DNA of 64,000 bases from Miltoncostaea sp963762825 (GTDB lineage: Bacteria; Actinomycetota; Thermoleophilia; Miltoncostaeales; Miltoncostaeaceae), in assembly GCA_963762825.1 (NCBI GenBank), contig CAVXLZ010000002.1, positions 186,001 through 250,000 of the forward strand. The letters are read 5' to 3'. Each line of letters starts with the position of its first letter. Positions within the stretch are counted from its first letter, which is position 1. Shown here piece by piece: positions 7,883 to 16,267 of the stretch. The notes below the pieces were generated by a model. It was not told the origin of the DNA. It did no database searches and saw only the letters and a list, made by a program, of their open reading frames with translations. A program made the translations under genes and the position numbers.

Positions 7883-9270
7883 GGCTGCGGCTGACGCTCG
7901 CCTTCGCGGGCGTCATGGCGATCGTGCTCCTCGGCGCCGGGCTCTTCATCCGCTTCAGCCTGATCCACGACCTCGACGCCTCGATCCTCCAGTCGCTCGA
8001 AACGCGGGCCACCGACCTCGGCGCCCTCGCCGCCGAGGTCGAACCAAGCTCACCCTCGCCCGATCAGAGCCCGCTCACAGAAGGAGGCGCCACCCTCGCC
8101 CAGGTGCTCTCCCCGAGCGGGCGCGTCCTCGATGCAACCCCGCTCCTCCGAAGGACGCCCCTCATCAGATCCAGGGAGCTCGCCGCGGCACGGTCGTCGT
8201 CGCTGGTCGTCGACAGGGAGTCCGTCCCCGGAGTCCGGAACCGGGCCCGCCTGCTGGCGACCACGGCTCGCGCGAGCGACGGCTCGCCTCTCGTCGTGAT
8301 CGTGGGTACCGCCCTCGACGAGAGAGACGAGGCGGTCCGCAACCTCACGGCGCTCCTGGCGATCGGGGGACCGATCGCCCTGCTACTGGCCTCGGCGGCC
8401 GGCTACGGCGTGGCGTCGGCCGCCCTGCGCCCGGTGGACGACATGCGGCGACGAGCCGCGGAGATCTCAGGGGTCGGCAGCGGCGAACGCCTGCCGGTGG
8501 CGCCCTCAGGCGACGAGATCCGCCGTCTCGGGGAGACGCTCAACGCGATGCTCGGGAGGATCGATGCCGCCCTCGCCCACGAGCGCGCCTTCGTCGCCGA
8601 CGCGAGCCACGAGCTGCGCACCCCGCTCGCCATCCTGAAGACCGAGCTCGAGCTGGCCCTGCGCGGGGAGCAGTCCGCCGAGGAGCTACGACGGGCCATC
8701 GCATCGGCGGGAGAGGAGACCGACCGGCTGACGCGGCTGGCGGAGGATCTGCTGGTGATCGCGCGGTCGGACCAGGGAGGGCTTCCCGTTCATCCGGAGC
8801 CCCTGGCCGTGGGCGGGCTGCTCGAGGCGGTGCGCGCGCGGTTTGCCGCGCGCGCCGGGAACGAGGGCCGGGCGCTCACGGTCGCGGAGGGTGCCGAGCG
8901 GACCCTCGTCGCCGACCGCCTCCGACTGGAGCAGGCCCTGGCGAATCTGGTGGAGAACGCGCTGAGTCACGGCGAGGGCACGGTGAGGATGTGGGCCCGG
9001 GAGACCGCGGAGGCGATGGAGCTCCACGTCACCGACGACGGGGCTGGCCCACCCGCGGAGTTCCTGGCCCAGGCCTTCGAGCGCTTCTCCCGTGCCGATG
9101 CGGCGCGGGGACGAGGAGGAGCCGGCCTCGGCCTGTCGATCGTCCGGGCGGTCGCCCGGGCCCACGGCGGCGAGGCCCACCTCCGGACGGCGCCCGGCGG
9201 CGCCGGCTTCGACGCGTGGATCTCCCTGCCGTCGGGCCGATCGCAGGAGGCCGCTGCCCGATCCGGCTGA
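7861..9270 (+). CDS. Sensor histidine kinase, HisKA type
   Basis: The 469-residue protein has two transmembrane segments (about 13-33 and 162-188) bracketing a 130-residue extracytoplasmic sensor region with no recognisable ligand motif. A HAMP linker follows (LRPVDDMRRRAAEISG), then the dimerisation box DASHELRTPLA with His250. The ATPase domain shows an N box (NLVENALSHG), G1 (DDGAGP) and G2 (GRGGAGLGLSIV). It phosphorylates the regulator encoded just upstream. The ATG lies inside the regulator gene (22-base overlap), which implies coupled translation. The stop is followed by a nested inverted repeat that may end the transcript or serve as an operator. Confidence 0.92.
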   Translation: MLERVPIRLRLTLAFAGVMAIVLLGAGLFIRFSLIHDLDASILQSLETRATDLGALAAEVEPSSPSPDQSPLTEGGATLAQVLSPSGRVLDATPLLRRTPLIRSRELAAARSSSLVVDRESVPGVRNRARLLATTARASDGSPLVVIVGTALDERDEAVRNLTALLAIGGPIALLLASAAGYGVASAALRPVDDMRRRAAEISGVGSGERLPVAPSGDEIRRLGETLNAMLGRIDAALAHERAFVADASHELRTPLAILKTELELALRGEQSAEELRRAIASAGEETDRLTRLAEDLLVIARSDQGGLPVHPEPLAVGGLLEAVRARFAARAGNEGRALTVAEGAERTLVADRLRLEQALANLVENALSHGEGTVRMWARETAEAMELHVTDDGAGPPAEFLAQAFERFSRADAARGRGGAGLGLSIVRAVARAHGGEAHLRTAPGGAGFDAWISLPSGRSQEAAARSG

Positions 9271-9271
9271 C

Positions 9272-9327
9272 CTCTCACGGGATCCTCATCCACGGGGAGT
9301 TCACTGACTCCACCCGGCCCGTGAGAG
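9272..9327. promoter_or_regulatory. Inverted CTCTCACGGG / CCCGTGAGAG pair before a hypothetical gene
   Basis: Perfect 10-base arms lie at 9272-9281 and 9318-9327, and a smaller hairpin (GGAGT/ACTCC, 9296-9311) sits inside the 36-base interval. The left arm is followed by CTCAT at an 11-bp period, repeating the arrangement at 5826-5843. The element may be an operator of the adjacent response regulator, a terminator for the kinase gene, or both. The right arm overlaps the purine-rich ribosome-binding region of the next gene. Confidence 0.45.
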
Positions 9328-9338
9328 AGGAGCACCCG

Positions 9339-9839
9339 GTGAGCACGCATGTGGCGTCCGCGGAATCGACCGGCGCGATCGACGAAGTCGCGGTGGGAGA
9401 GGACTCCCGCCCTTGGGAGGTCGTGCTCTATCACCGCGAGGGTCCCCGCAGCGGGCCACGCGTCGCCGGCTGCCTACACTTCGACGCAGCGAATGCGGCG
9501 GCCGCCCGGAGGATCGCCGAGGAGGGCCTTGCGCGTCGTGCCGATGGCGATCCGTACTGGGCGCTCGGCCCGCTCCGCCCCTTGTGCCCCTCGATGCCGG
9601 GAACCCTGCCCTACCGCGTGACCTTCGCGATGTGGCGCGACCGCGGCGACGGATTCACGCGCGAGGACGTCTTCGTCACGACCCAGTGGGCGACCGACGC
9701 GCGCTGCGCGCGGTGTTTCGCGATCCGGCAGGCACAGGCCGACCCCACCTACCAGGGCGCGTGGCGTGTGCGGGAGACCTGCCGCATCGTCGATCGCGAC
9801 GAGATTCCGGAGAGGGGACACGCGTGCCGTGACCGGTGA
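9339..9839 (+). CDS. Conserved-looking hypothetical protein
   Basis: I do not recognise this 166-residue protein. It is soluble, lacks a signal peptide and contains four cysteines: two isolated, and a CARCF pair near residue 129. It is rich in Trp and aromatic residues (PWEVVLYHREG, PYWALGPLRPLCPSMPG), which argues for a folded globular domain. The GTG start is supported by GAGAGAGGAG 7 bases upstream. An upstream in-frame GTG at 9321 is the alternative. It follows a two-component operon and shares the CCCGTGAGAG word with it, so it may belong to that regulon. Confidence 0.6.
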   Translation: MSTHVASAESTGAIDEVAVGEDSRPWEVVLYHREGPRSGPRVAGCLHFDAANAAAARRIAEEGLARRADGDPYWALGPLRPLCPSMPGTLPYRVTFAMWRDRGDGFTREDVFVTTQWATDARCARCFAIRQAQADPTYQGAWRVRETCRIVDRDEIPERGHACRDR

Positions 9840-9891
9840 CGTTGGCCGTGTTCTGGCCGCGAAGATCCCGCAGGCCAAGGACGCAGGGAAC

Positions 9892-9913
9892 CCCCATAGC
9901 TGTGCCTATGGGG
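9892..9913. terminator. Short stem-loop CCCCATAG / CTATGGGG
   Basis: A perfect 8-bp stem (9892-9899 with 9906-9913) closes a 6-base loop about 50 bases after the stop of the upstream hypothetical gene. No T run follows. The remaining sequence between 9840 and 10073 shows no coding signal; a TAGACT hexamer at 9997-10002 is a candidate -10 element for fetAB. Confidence 0.45.
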
Positions 9914-10073
9914 TGACTGAGGACGCCGGATCCGCGTTGATCTCGCAGCGTGCCGGAACCGGGCGGACGTTGCCTGTCACGGGACTCGGCCGGTCGTAGA
10001 CTCCGGGGCGCCGCACAGGCCGCGCCGGGAGGAGCCCCGCACGCGAACCCCCGACCTGGAGGACGCGCCAGCG

Positions 10074-10778
10074 ATGCGTCGCGCAGGGAGCGATGGCGGG
10101 GACTCCGGCGAGCCCCTCTTCGCGTTCGAGGGCGTTGGCGTGGACACCCCCGCGGGGACCGTCCTCGAGGGCATCGACATCCGCCTGCCGGCCGAGGGGA
10201 TCACCGTCATCCTCGGCCCCTCGGGCTCGGGGAAGTCGACCCTCCTGCGGCTCTGCAACCGCCTTGCGGTGCCCTCGCGGGGCCGGATCCTCTTCCGGGG
10301 GGAGGACCTCTCCACGCTCGACCCCCTCGCCCACCGCCGCCAGGTCGGCATGGTGTTCCAGCAGCCGACGCCGTTCGGGGGCACCGTGCGCGACAACCTG
10401 CGCGTGGGCGCACCGGAGGCGACCGAGACGGACATGCGCGATTCCCTGGCGCGGGCCGATCTCGACGCCGAGTTCCTCGACCGGCGCGCGTCGGAGCTCT
10501 CGGGCGGTGAGTCCCAGCGTGCGTGCCTCGCCCGGGCGCTGGTGGCGGGGCCGGAGGTCCTCCTGATGGACGAGCCCACCTCGGCCCTGGACGACGACGC
10601 GAGCCGCGCCCTGGAGCATCTGGCCTTCGAGCTCGCGTCCGACGGCGTACCGGTGCTGTGGGTCACCCACGATCTGGCCCAGGCCGAGCGGCTGGCCGAC
10701 TGGACGCTCGCGCTCGACGCCGGTCGCGTCCGGGCGTTCGAGCCGGCCCCGGCGAGGAGCATCGATGCCGGCGGGTGA
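10074..10778 (+). CDS. fetA: FetA-like iron exporter ATP-binding protein
   Basis: The 234-residue ABC ATPase has Walker A GPSGSGKST (residues 48-56), signature LSGGESQR (142-149), Walker B VLLMDEP (162-168) and switch His in VTHDL. Its partner overlaps its 3' end by 14 bases and is a clear FetB/YbbM homologue, which fixes the assignment. In E. coli FetAB exports iron and protects against oxidative stress; that function is transferred by homology. The ATG has GGAGG ten bases upstream. The short N-terminal extension (about 13 residues, acidic and Gly/Ser-rich) is not part of the fold. Confidence 0.85.
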   Translation: MRRAGSDGGDSGEPLFAFEGVGVDTPAGTVLEGIDIRLPAEGITVILGPSGSGKSTLLRLCNRLAVPSRGRILFRGEDLSTLDPLAHRRQVGMVFQQPTPFGGTVRDNLRVGAPEATETDMRDSLARADLDAEFLDRRASELSGGESQRACLARALVAGPEVLLMDEPTSALDDDASRALEHLAFELASDGVPVLWVTHDLAQAERLADWTLALDAGRVRAFEPAPARSIDAGG

Positions 10779-11550
10779 CGTCGGCGCGCTCGGGGTCGTC
10801 GCCTCGCTGGCGCTGGTGGCCGTGGCCGTCGCGCTCTCGGTGGCCGGCCGGCTGGGGCTCGAGCGCAGCCTCGTCTGGGCCTCGGCCCGGGCCCTGACCC
10901 AGCTGCTTCTGGTGGGGGTCGCGCTGACCGTCGTGATCGATCCCGATCGCCCCCTCATGCTCTCCTGGCTGTGGATCGGCGCGATGCTCCTCTTCTGCGC
11001 GGACGTCGCCCGGCGGCGCGCGCCCGAGGTGCCCGGTCTCTTCTCGCTCGCGTTCGTGGCGTTCGCGCTCACTGCTTTCGTCGCCCTCGGGATCGTCTTC
11101 GGGCTCCGGATCTTCCCGCTCGAGGGGCGCACGCTGGTGCCGATCGCGGGCCTCGCGATCGGCAATTCGATGAACGCCGCGATCGTGGCCGCGCGACGCC
11201 TGATCGACGACGTGCGCGACCGGCGCGTCGAGGTGGAGGCCCGCCTGGCGCTCGGCCTGCCCTCGCGGGCGGCGGCGCGCCCCTATGTGCGCGGGGCCCT
11301 TCGAACGGCGCTGACGCCCCAGATCGAGACCACGAAGGCCGTCGGCATCGTCTTCCTGCCCGGTGCGATGACCGGGCTGATCCTCGCCGGCGTCGAGCCG
11401 CTCGACGCCGTGCTCGTCCAGACCGTCGTGATGTACCTCGTCCTCGGCGCCGGGGCCTGCGCGTCAACGATCGTGGCCGCCGGCCTCGTGCGCCGGCTCT
11501 TCACGCCCGACCACCGGCTCGTCCATCTGCCGCGCCCGGCCGAAGGATGA
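10765..11550 (+). CDS. fetB: FetB-like iron exporter permease (UPF0014)
   Basis: The 261-residue protein has seven hydrophobic segments and UPF0014 features: ARALTQLLLVG near residue 43, GLAIGNSMNAA near 128, and PQIETTKAVGIVFLPGAMTG near 182. The usual family length is about 260, so it is complete. It overlaps the ATPase gene by 14 bases, so the two subunits are probably translationally coupled. It sits in the cytoplasmic membrane and should form the transport path for iron export with FetA (known for the family). It is convergent with a beta-helix protein gene 37 bases away. Confidence 0.88.
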   Translation: MPAGDVGALGVVASLALVAVAVALSVAGRLGLERSLVWASARALTQLLLVGVALTVVIDPDRPLMLSWLWIGAMLLFCADVARRRAPEVPGLFSLAFVAFALTAFVALGIVFGLRIFPLEGRTLVPIAGLAIGNSMNAAIVAARRLIDDVRDRRVEVEARLALGLPSRAAARPYVRGALRTALTPQIETTKAVGIVFLPGAMTGLILAGVEPLDAVLVQTVVMYLVLGAGACASTIVAAGLVRRLFTPDHRLVHLPRPAEG

Positions 11551-11587
11551 CGGCGTCGCCCCTCCGCGATGGCCGCGGCGCGGGCGA

Positions 11588-12709
11588 CTACCGCGGGGCC
11601 GCCTCGAAGGCCCCGGCGTCGGGGCGGCCCCCTCGGACGATCCGAGCGGTCCCGTCGGGTTGACGGGCCGGGGTCAGCGCGCGCGGCAGCCGAAGGCCGC
11701 GGTTCACGGCCGGGCTGCCGGGGCGCAGCCGGTAGTCGCCGCGGCGGCGGTCCACGAAGCGAGGGCGCTGCGTACGCACCGTGCGGCGCAGGAGCGCCCG
11801 CGCGCCCTCGGCCGGCGCGGCTGATCCCACGAGCAGGCTCGACAGGTAGCGGACGTCGGCAGGTACGTAGGTGCGCAAGAAGGGTCCGCCGCGGGGCCGG
11901 TCATCGACCATTGTGGTCGCGGCGATCCGGATGCGCCGGCCGCGGTTCGCCGCGCTCTCGGCGGCGTAGCTGATCATCGCCGGGTTCTGCCCCCGCGGGC
12001 CCTGTTGGATCACCGTTCCGATGATCGTCAGATCGCCGCCGTCGGGGATGTCCACCGAGTAGCTGGTGGTGCCGTTGCGATCGAGAATGCGGCTGGAGAT
12101 GATCGTGGTGCGCCGGGCGCGCGACTTGACGTTGTGGCCGACCCGGGCCCGGGCGAACGTCGAATCGCGGATCGTCAGGCTCCGGCCGGCGCCGATGTAG
12201 ATGTTGTGCGAGTAACCGTCCCCGAACCCGTTGTCGCGGAAGACGCTGCGCACGATCACCACGTCGCTCGCCGGGTTGGAGGCGCTGAGGATGCCGTTCT
12301 CGTTTCGCTCGAAGCGGGAGCCGCGCACCACGAGGCCCGCCCCCTCCTGGCGGATGCCCGCGCCGTTGCGGTCGGGCACCCGGGCATTGCGGAAGGTGAT
12401 GCCCTCGACAACCGTTCGGTCGCCCGCGATGACCCAGATCGCTTTGCCCTGGGCCGAGCGCCCGGCGGCGTCGAGCACCACGCGGCCGCCGGTGGACCGC
12501 AGCGTCAGCCGGTCCTGCGTCCAGGTGGCGGTGTCTCCGCGGTAGACCCCGGCGCGGATCTCGACGGTGTCGCCATCGCGCGCCACCGCTGCCGCCTGCG
12601 AGGGCGCTGCCAACGGTAGCCCCGGCCCCACCCGGAGGGTTGCCGCCGCCGCCGTGGACACGGGCCCGAGCAGGGCCAACGCGCAGATCAAAGGGGTCCG
12701 CACGAGCAC
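11588..12709 (-). CDS. Secreted right-handed parallel beta-helix protein
   Basis: The 373-residue product begins with a signal peptide (MLVRTPLICALALLGPVSTAAAA, cleavage near residue 22). From about 50 to 290 it shows repeating short strands with N-x-I/F-x-x-x patterns, for example TVVEGITFRNARV, LVVRGSRFERNENGI, VVIVRSVFRDNGFG and LTIRDSTFARARVG. These are typical of pectate-lyase-like beta helices. The C-terminal segment DGTARIVRGGRPDAGAFE matches the usual ending of such secreted proteins. No catalytic Asp or Arg cluster is obvious, so it may bind or modify polysaccharide. It is divergent from a second beta-helix gene at 12852 across 142 bp. Confidence 0.8.
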   Translation of the reverse strand: MLVRTPLICALALLGPVSTAAAATLRVGPGLPLAAPSQAAAVARDGDTVEIRAGVYRGDTATWTQDRLTLRSTGGRVVLDAAGRSAQGKAIWVIAGDRTVVEGITFRNARVPDRNGAGIRQEGAGLVVRGSRFERNENGILSASNPASDVVIVRSVFRDNGFGDGYSHNIYIGAGRSLTIRDSTFARARVGHNVKSRARRTTIISSRILDRNGTTSYSVDIPDGGDLTIIGTVIQQGPRGQNPAMISYAAESAANRGRRIRIAATTMVDDRPRGGPFLRTYVPADVRYLSSLLVGSAAPAEGARALLRRTVRTQRPRFVDRRRGDYRLRPGSPAVNRGLRLPRALTPARQPDGTARIVRGGRPDAGAFEAAPR

Positions 12710-12851
12710 GCAGGGACGTTATCGCCGGCTGCCGAACCGATCCAGCCGGCCCGGCGGACGGCGGGGAGACCGGGTCGGAACATGGCCGGTTCTGACGTGC
12801 GCGGGGGCGGACTAGAGTCCCGGGCCACACGACCCCGTCGTCCGGAGGACG

Positions 12852-13835
12852 ATGACCTCTCATCCGATCCGGGCGGTGGCGCTCGCCGCCGCGCTCACCG
12901 TCGCTGCGGCCGCCGTCCCCACCGCGAACGCGGCGCAGGTCGGCCGAGGGACGCCGAAGAGCTGCACCTCGGCCGCCGTCGTCGCCGCCGTGGCGCGGGG
13001 CGGCGTCGTCACCTTCGATTGCGGGCCGAAGCCCGTCGTCATCCTCATGCGGCGGACCGCGAAGGTACGCAACACGAACCCGTCGCTGGTGCTCGACGGG
13101 GGCGGGCGGGTGACCCTCAGCGGCGGGGGCAGGCGGCGGATCCTGTACCAGAACACCTGCGACCGGGCGCAGGTCTGGACCACCGGCCACTGCCAGAACC
13201 AGGCCACTCCCCGGCTCGTGGTCAAGAACCTGACCTTCGCCCGCGGCAACGCGACCGGCCAGGCCGTCAACGGCGGGGGCGGCGGGGCCATCTTCGCGCG
13301 CGGCGGACGCCTGACCGTCCTCAACTCCCGGTTCGCGGGCAACCGCTGCGACCGCACCGGCCCCGATGTCGGAGGTGCCGCCCTGCGAGCGCTCAGCCAG
13401 TTCCGGAACCTCCCGGTGCGGGTCGTGGGCAGCACGTTCACCGGAGGCCGATGCGCCAACGGCGGTGCGATCAGCAGCATCGGGGTGTCGTGGGCGATCA
13501 CGCGGAGCACGTTCACCGGCAACCGCGCCACCGGCCGCGGCGCGAACCCCGCCCGGGCCGGGACGCCCGGGGGTGGCAGCGGCGGCGCGATCTACCTCGA
13601 CGGCAACCGCTTCAAGCTCGCCCTGCGCGGTTCTCTGATCGACGGCAACACGGCCGCCGAGGGTGGGGGGGCGATCTTCTTCGTGAGCAACGATCGCACC
13701 GGCACCGCGACGCTGTCCGGCTCGATTCTCCGGAGCAACCGCAGTCTCGGCTTCGAGACGCCGGGCCTTCCCGGGATCTTCTTCCTGGGTGCCCGCCGGC
13801 CGCTGCTCACCGGGGGCACACGGCTGAGTCGCTGA
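12852..13835 (+). CDS. Secreted parallel beta-helix protein, polymorphic-repeat type
   Basis: The 327-residue protein has a signal peptide (cleavage near residue 27, TANA-AQV). It then carries repeated motifs of the form GGAI-F/Y-x-x-x-G ... L-x-x-S-x-F-x-G-N: GGAIFARGGRLTVLNSRFAGN, GGAISSIGVSWAITRSTFTGN, GGAIYLDGNRF and GGAIFFVSND. This resembles the chlamydial Pmp and choice-of-anchor beta-helix families. Four Cys residues in the N-terminal half may form disulfides. A TAGAGT hexamer at 12813-12818 may be its -10 element. It probably acts at the cell surface or outside; no enzyme motif is seen. Confidence 0.8.
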   Translation: MTSHPIRAVALAAALTVAAAAVPTANAAQVGRGTPKSCTSAAVVAAVARGGVVTFDCGPKPVVILMRRTAKVRNTNPSLVLDGGGRVTLSGGGRRRILYQNTCDRAQVWTTGHCQNQATPRLVVKNLTFARGNATGQAVNGGGGGAIFARGGRLTVLNSRFAGNRCDRTGPDVGGAALRALSQFRNLPVRVVGSTFTGGRCANGGAISSIGVSWAITRSTFTGNRATGRGANPARAGTPGGGSGGAIYLDGNRFKLALRGSLIDGNTAAEGGGAIFFVSNDRTGTATLSGSILRSNRSLGFETPGLPGIFFLGARRPLLTGGTRLSR

Positions 13836-13841
13836 GCCTGG

Positions 13842-14360
13842 GTGCCCGTCGCGCGATACCCTCCCCCAACCGTGCCCCACGCGCCCACGCCGATCGCCCC
13901 GCAGCCGGTGCCCGACGCCCTCGCGGCCGTGGTCGCGGCCGAGCGCGGTCTGCTCGCACTCGGAATGCCCGGGTGCGCCGCCTGCATGCTCCTGCCGGCC
14001 TCGCTCGCGGAGATCCGTCGCGCACGCCCCGGTCTCGAGATCGCGATCGGGGAGTTCGCGAGCATCGACGACTGGAGATGGCGCGAGCAACTGCTCTGGC
14101 CACGCGGCATCAACGTCAGCCGCTCGTCGGTCCCCGCCCTCGCCCTGCTGGTCAACGGGGAGGTCGTGGCCAGCCGGCCGGGCGGCGGGCCCGCGGCGGT
14201 GATCGACCGCTGGCTCGAGGCGGCGCTCGGCCCCGCCGCCGATCCGCTCGGCGATGAGCCCACACCCGGCGAGGTGGCAGCGCTCGATGCGGTGGCCGGC
14301 GTGATCTCCCGTCACCGCGCCGTCAAGAGCCGCCGGGCATCGTCGCTCGACGCGAGCTGA
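13842..14360 (+). CDS. Thioredoxin-fold protein with CxxC motif
   Basis: The 172-residue product contains a thioredoxin-like active site GMPGCAACMLL (Cys45 and Cys48). A following helix, a strand with a cis-Pro-type segment (SRSSVPALALLVNGEVV, about 103-119) and a C-terminal helix complete the fold. No signal peptide is present, so a cytoplasmic reductase or sensor role is likely. The start is uncertain: GTG at 13842 gives a Pro-rich leader, while a GTG at 13872 would remove ten residues. Neither has a clear ribosome-binding site. It follows the beta-helix gene after 6 bases and may be cotranscribed. Confidence 0.7.
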   Translation: MPVARYPPPTVPHAPTPIAPQPVPDALAAVVAAERGLLALGMPGCAACMLLPASLAEIRRARPGLEIAIGEFASIDDWRWREQLLWPRGINVSRSSVPALALLVNGEVVASRPGGGPAAVIDRWLEAALGPAADPLGDEPTPGEVAALDAVAGVISRHRAVKSRRASSLDAS

Positions 14361-14396
14361 GAGGCGCGCTCGGACCACCCCGCAAGCGCGTGACGA

Positions 14397-14949
14397 TCAG
14401 TCGGAGCCGATGATCTCTGCTCCGAGGCGGGCCATTTCGGCAAGCGCCCGCTCGCCATCGCCGGGCACGGCGTCGAACGGCCCGCACGGCCGAGGTGTCA
14501 ATGACGACCGTGAATCCCTCGCGCAGAGCGTCGCGCGCAGTGTTCAGGACGCAGTAGTCGGTGGCCAGGCCCACGACGGTGACGGCGGTGATCTCGTGTT
14601 CGCGCAGGATCTCCAGGAGATCCGTCGATTCGAAGGCCGAGTATCCGTCGGTGTCGGCGCACCGGCCCTTGTCGACGACGGCGTCGATGTGGGATCGATC
14701 GAGCGCACCATGCAGCTCGGCGCCGGGAGTGCCCTGCAGGCAGTGCGCAGGCCAGGGCCCCCCGTGGGATCGGAACGACCGGTGATCGAGCGGGTGCCAG
14801 TCGCGTGTCGCCACGACCAGGGCGAAGCGTTCCTCTCGCACGAGGTCGTTGAGCCGGACGACGATCTCATCCCCTCCCGGCACGGGAAGGGCGCCGTCGG
14901 GAGGGGTGAAGTCCCGCTGGAAATCGACGATCACGAGGGCCTGGCTCAT
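14397..14949 (-). CDS. pncA: Nicotinamidase / isochorismatase family, frameshifted near 14476
   Basis: From the ATG at 14949 the frame shows nicotinamidase features: Asp9 (VIVDFQRDF), the metal-binding DWHPLDH (50-56), Lys94 (VVDKG) and the nucleophile Cys133 (LATDYCV). After VVIDTSAVRA the frame loses similarity. In the next frame the expected ending DAVPGDGERALAEMARLG follows at once and stops at 14397. One extra base in GTTCGAC (plus strand 14472-14478) explains the break. Corrected, the protein is 183 residues, normal for PncA, which deamidates nicotinamide in NAD salvage. Uncorrected, the frame would run to 14323 and overlap the convergent gene. The insertion may be a sequencing error. 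Confidence 0.8.
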
Positions 14950-14977
14950 CGATCGCTCCCTCGTGCCCCGCCGGCCC

Positions 14978-15316
14978 TCAGGCCGGTCCACTCTCCGTCC
15001 TGCCCGCGGGCAGTCCCACCGGTGCCGCACCGATCACCAGCGCCTCCATGCTGTGCGGCTCACCACCCACCGAGATGGCCACGCGATCGGCGGCGTCTCC
15101 GGTCGCGACCACCCGCTCGATCGAGCGGTCCGTCCGATCCCGGGCCCTCCACGTGAGTTCCACCCCGACCTCCATGTCCTGGCCGAGCGGCACGACGACC
15201 TCGCTCCTGCCCTCGGTGAAGGCCTTCGTGGCCTCGCGGGAGCGGTACCAGGCCACTCCCCGGCCCGCGTGGGGGTCGGGAGTCGCGGTTACCTCGATGT
15301 TGACGGTGACGGACAT
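14978..15316 (-). CDS. Small protein of unknown function
   Basis: The 112-residue protein begins MSVTVNIEVTATPDPHAGRG and has alternating strands (VNIEVTAT, EVVVPLG, VGVELTWRARD, RVAISVGG), which suggests a small beta-sandwich. There is no signal peptide or membrane segment, and I do not recognise the family. The ATG has an AGGAGGAGGAG tract directly upstream, an unusually strong ribosome-binding site, which points to high expression. It is 28 bases upstream of the nicotinamidase gene on the same strand and probably forms an operon with it. Confidence 0.6.
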   Translation of the reverse strand: MSVTVNIEVTATPDPHAGRGVAWYRSREATKAFTEGRSEVVVPLGQDMEVGVELTWRARDRTDRSIERVVATGDAADRVAISVGGEPHSMEALVIGAAPVGLPAGRTESGPA

Positions 15317-15635
15317 CACATCTCCTCCTCCTCGTCGGCGTGGCAGACCGCGGCCCGCCTCCACGTCCCCCCGGAATGCCCACACGCGGGTGCCGACCGG
15401 CGACACCGTCCGACGATCCTCCTCGGCTCGCGGGGGGGCGGCATCGGGGCCCACCCCGACCCCCGTTCGGGAAAGCCGGGGTCCGCGGCCCCGAGGTCTC
15501 GGGACGGCGCCAGATCCTCCTCATCGGCGAGGTGGTCCGTCCGACCCTCCGGGAAAGCCCGGATGCCCCGGCCCACCGGTGGGACCATGCTGCGCATCCA
15601 TGGTCGCATCGACCGAACCGACAGGGGGAGGAGAC
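15317..15635. other. Intergenic region between divergent small genes
   Basis: This 319-bp stretch contains no convincing coding frame. It holds a 10-base direct repeat CGGGAAAGCC at 15468-15477 and 15550-15559, both followed by GG-rich sequence. The two copies lie 82 bp apart and the nearer is about 77 bp from the STAS gene start. It probably contains two divergent promoters, but none matches a consensus clearly. Confidence 0.4.
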
Positions 15636-16013
15636 ATGAGCATCCACGTCGTCGGCGAAGAGCTCGCGGTGAGCGTCGCGGCGGACGATGACCTGATCCT
15701 GGCGGCTCTCTACGGGCCGCTCGACGTCTATACCGTTCCGGGCCTGCGCGATCGGCTCGTCGAGCACGTGGGGGGGTCTGGCCAGGTGGTGATCGACCTG
15801 TCCGAGGTCACCCTGCTCGACTCGGCCGGTCTGGGGATGCTGATCAGCATCCGCAATCGGGGCCTGCGCGAGACGGGACAAGGCCTCGGCCTGATCTGCC
15901 CACAGAGGCGCCTGCGCCACATCTTCGAGATCGCCGGCCTGCGGCGGGCGTTCAGCTTCGGGCCCGACCTCGGCGCCGTCCGTGACGCGCTGGCGAGCGC
16001 AGTTGACAACTGA
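15636..16013 (+). CDS. STAS-domain anti-sigma factor antagonist
   Basis: The 125-residue protein is one STAS domain with the phosphorylatable Ser in VTLLDSAGLGMLISI (near residue 63) and the strand LDVYTVPGLRDRL before it. Anti-sigma antagonists of the SpoIIAA/RsbV type sequester an anti-sigma kinase when unphosphorylated. The ATG has GGGGAGGAG five bases upstream. No anti-sigma or sigma gene is adjacent; the closest set is at 24.7-26.7 kb, which has its own STAS protein. It may feed into that set or another elsewhere in the genome. Confidence 0.88.
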   Translation: MSIHVVGEELAVSVAADDDLILAALYGPLDVYTVPGLRDRLVEHVGGSGQVVIDLSEVTLLDSAGLGMLISIRNRGLRETGQGLGLICPQRRLRHIFEIAGLRRAFSFGPDLGAVRDALASAVDN

Positions 16014-16267
16014 GGTCCTGGCGTCCGGAAACACCCACTCGATCCGGGTGCTCGCGCCGCCTGCGCGCTCCCCGACGGGCACGGCGGCGGGATGCAGATG
16101 ATCGGGTGCAGACACCTCGCAGGATCGAAGGAAACCCTGACCAGGGAGTGACCCGCTCCGGCCCCCGGGCGGACCCACCACGCTCACCGGCACCCTTCGC
16201 TCGGTCGGACTGGTCGCCGGAGCCCTCATCCTGCGAGTGCCTCCGGCAGCGACCGGGTGAGCCACTC

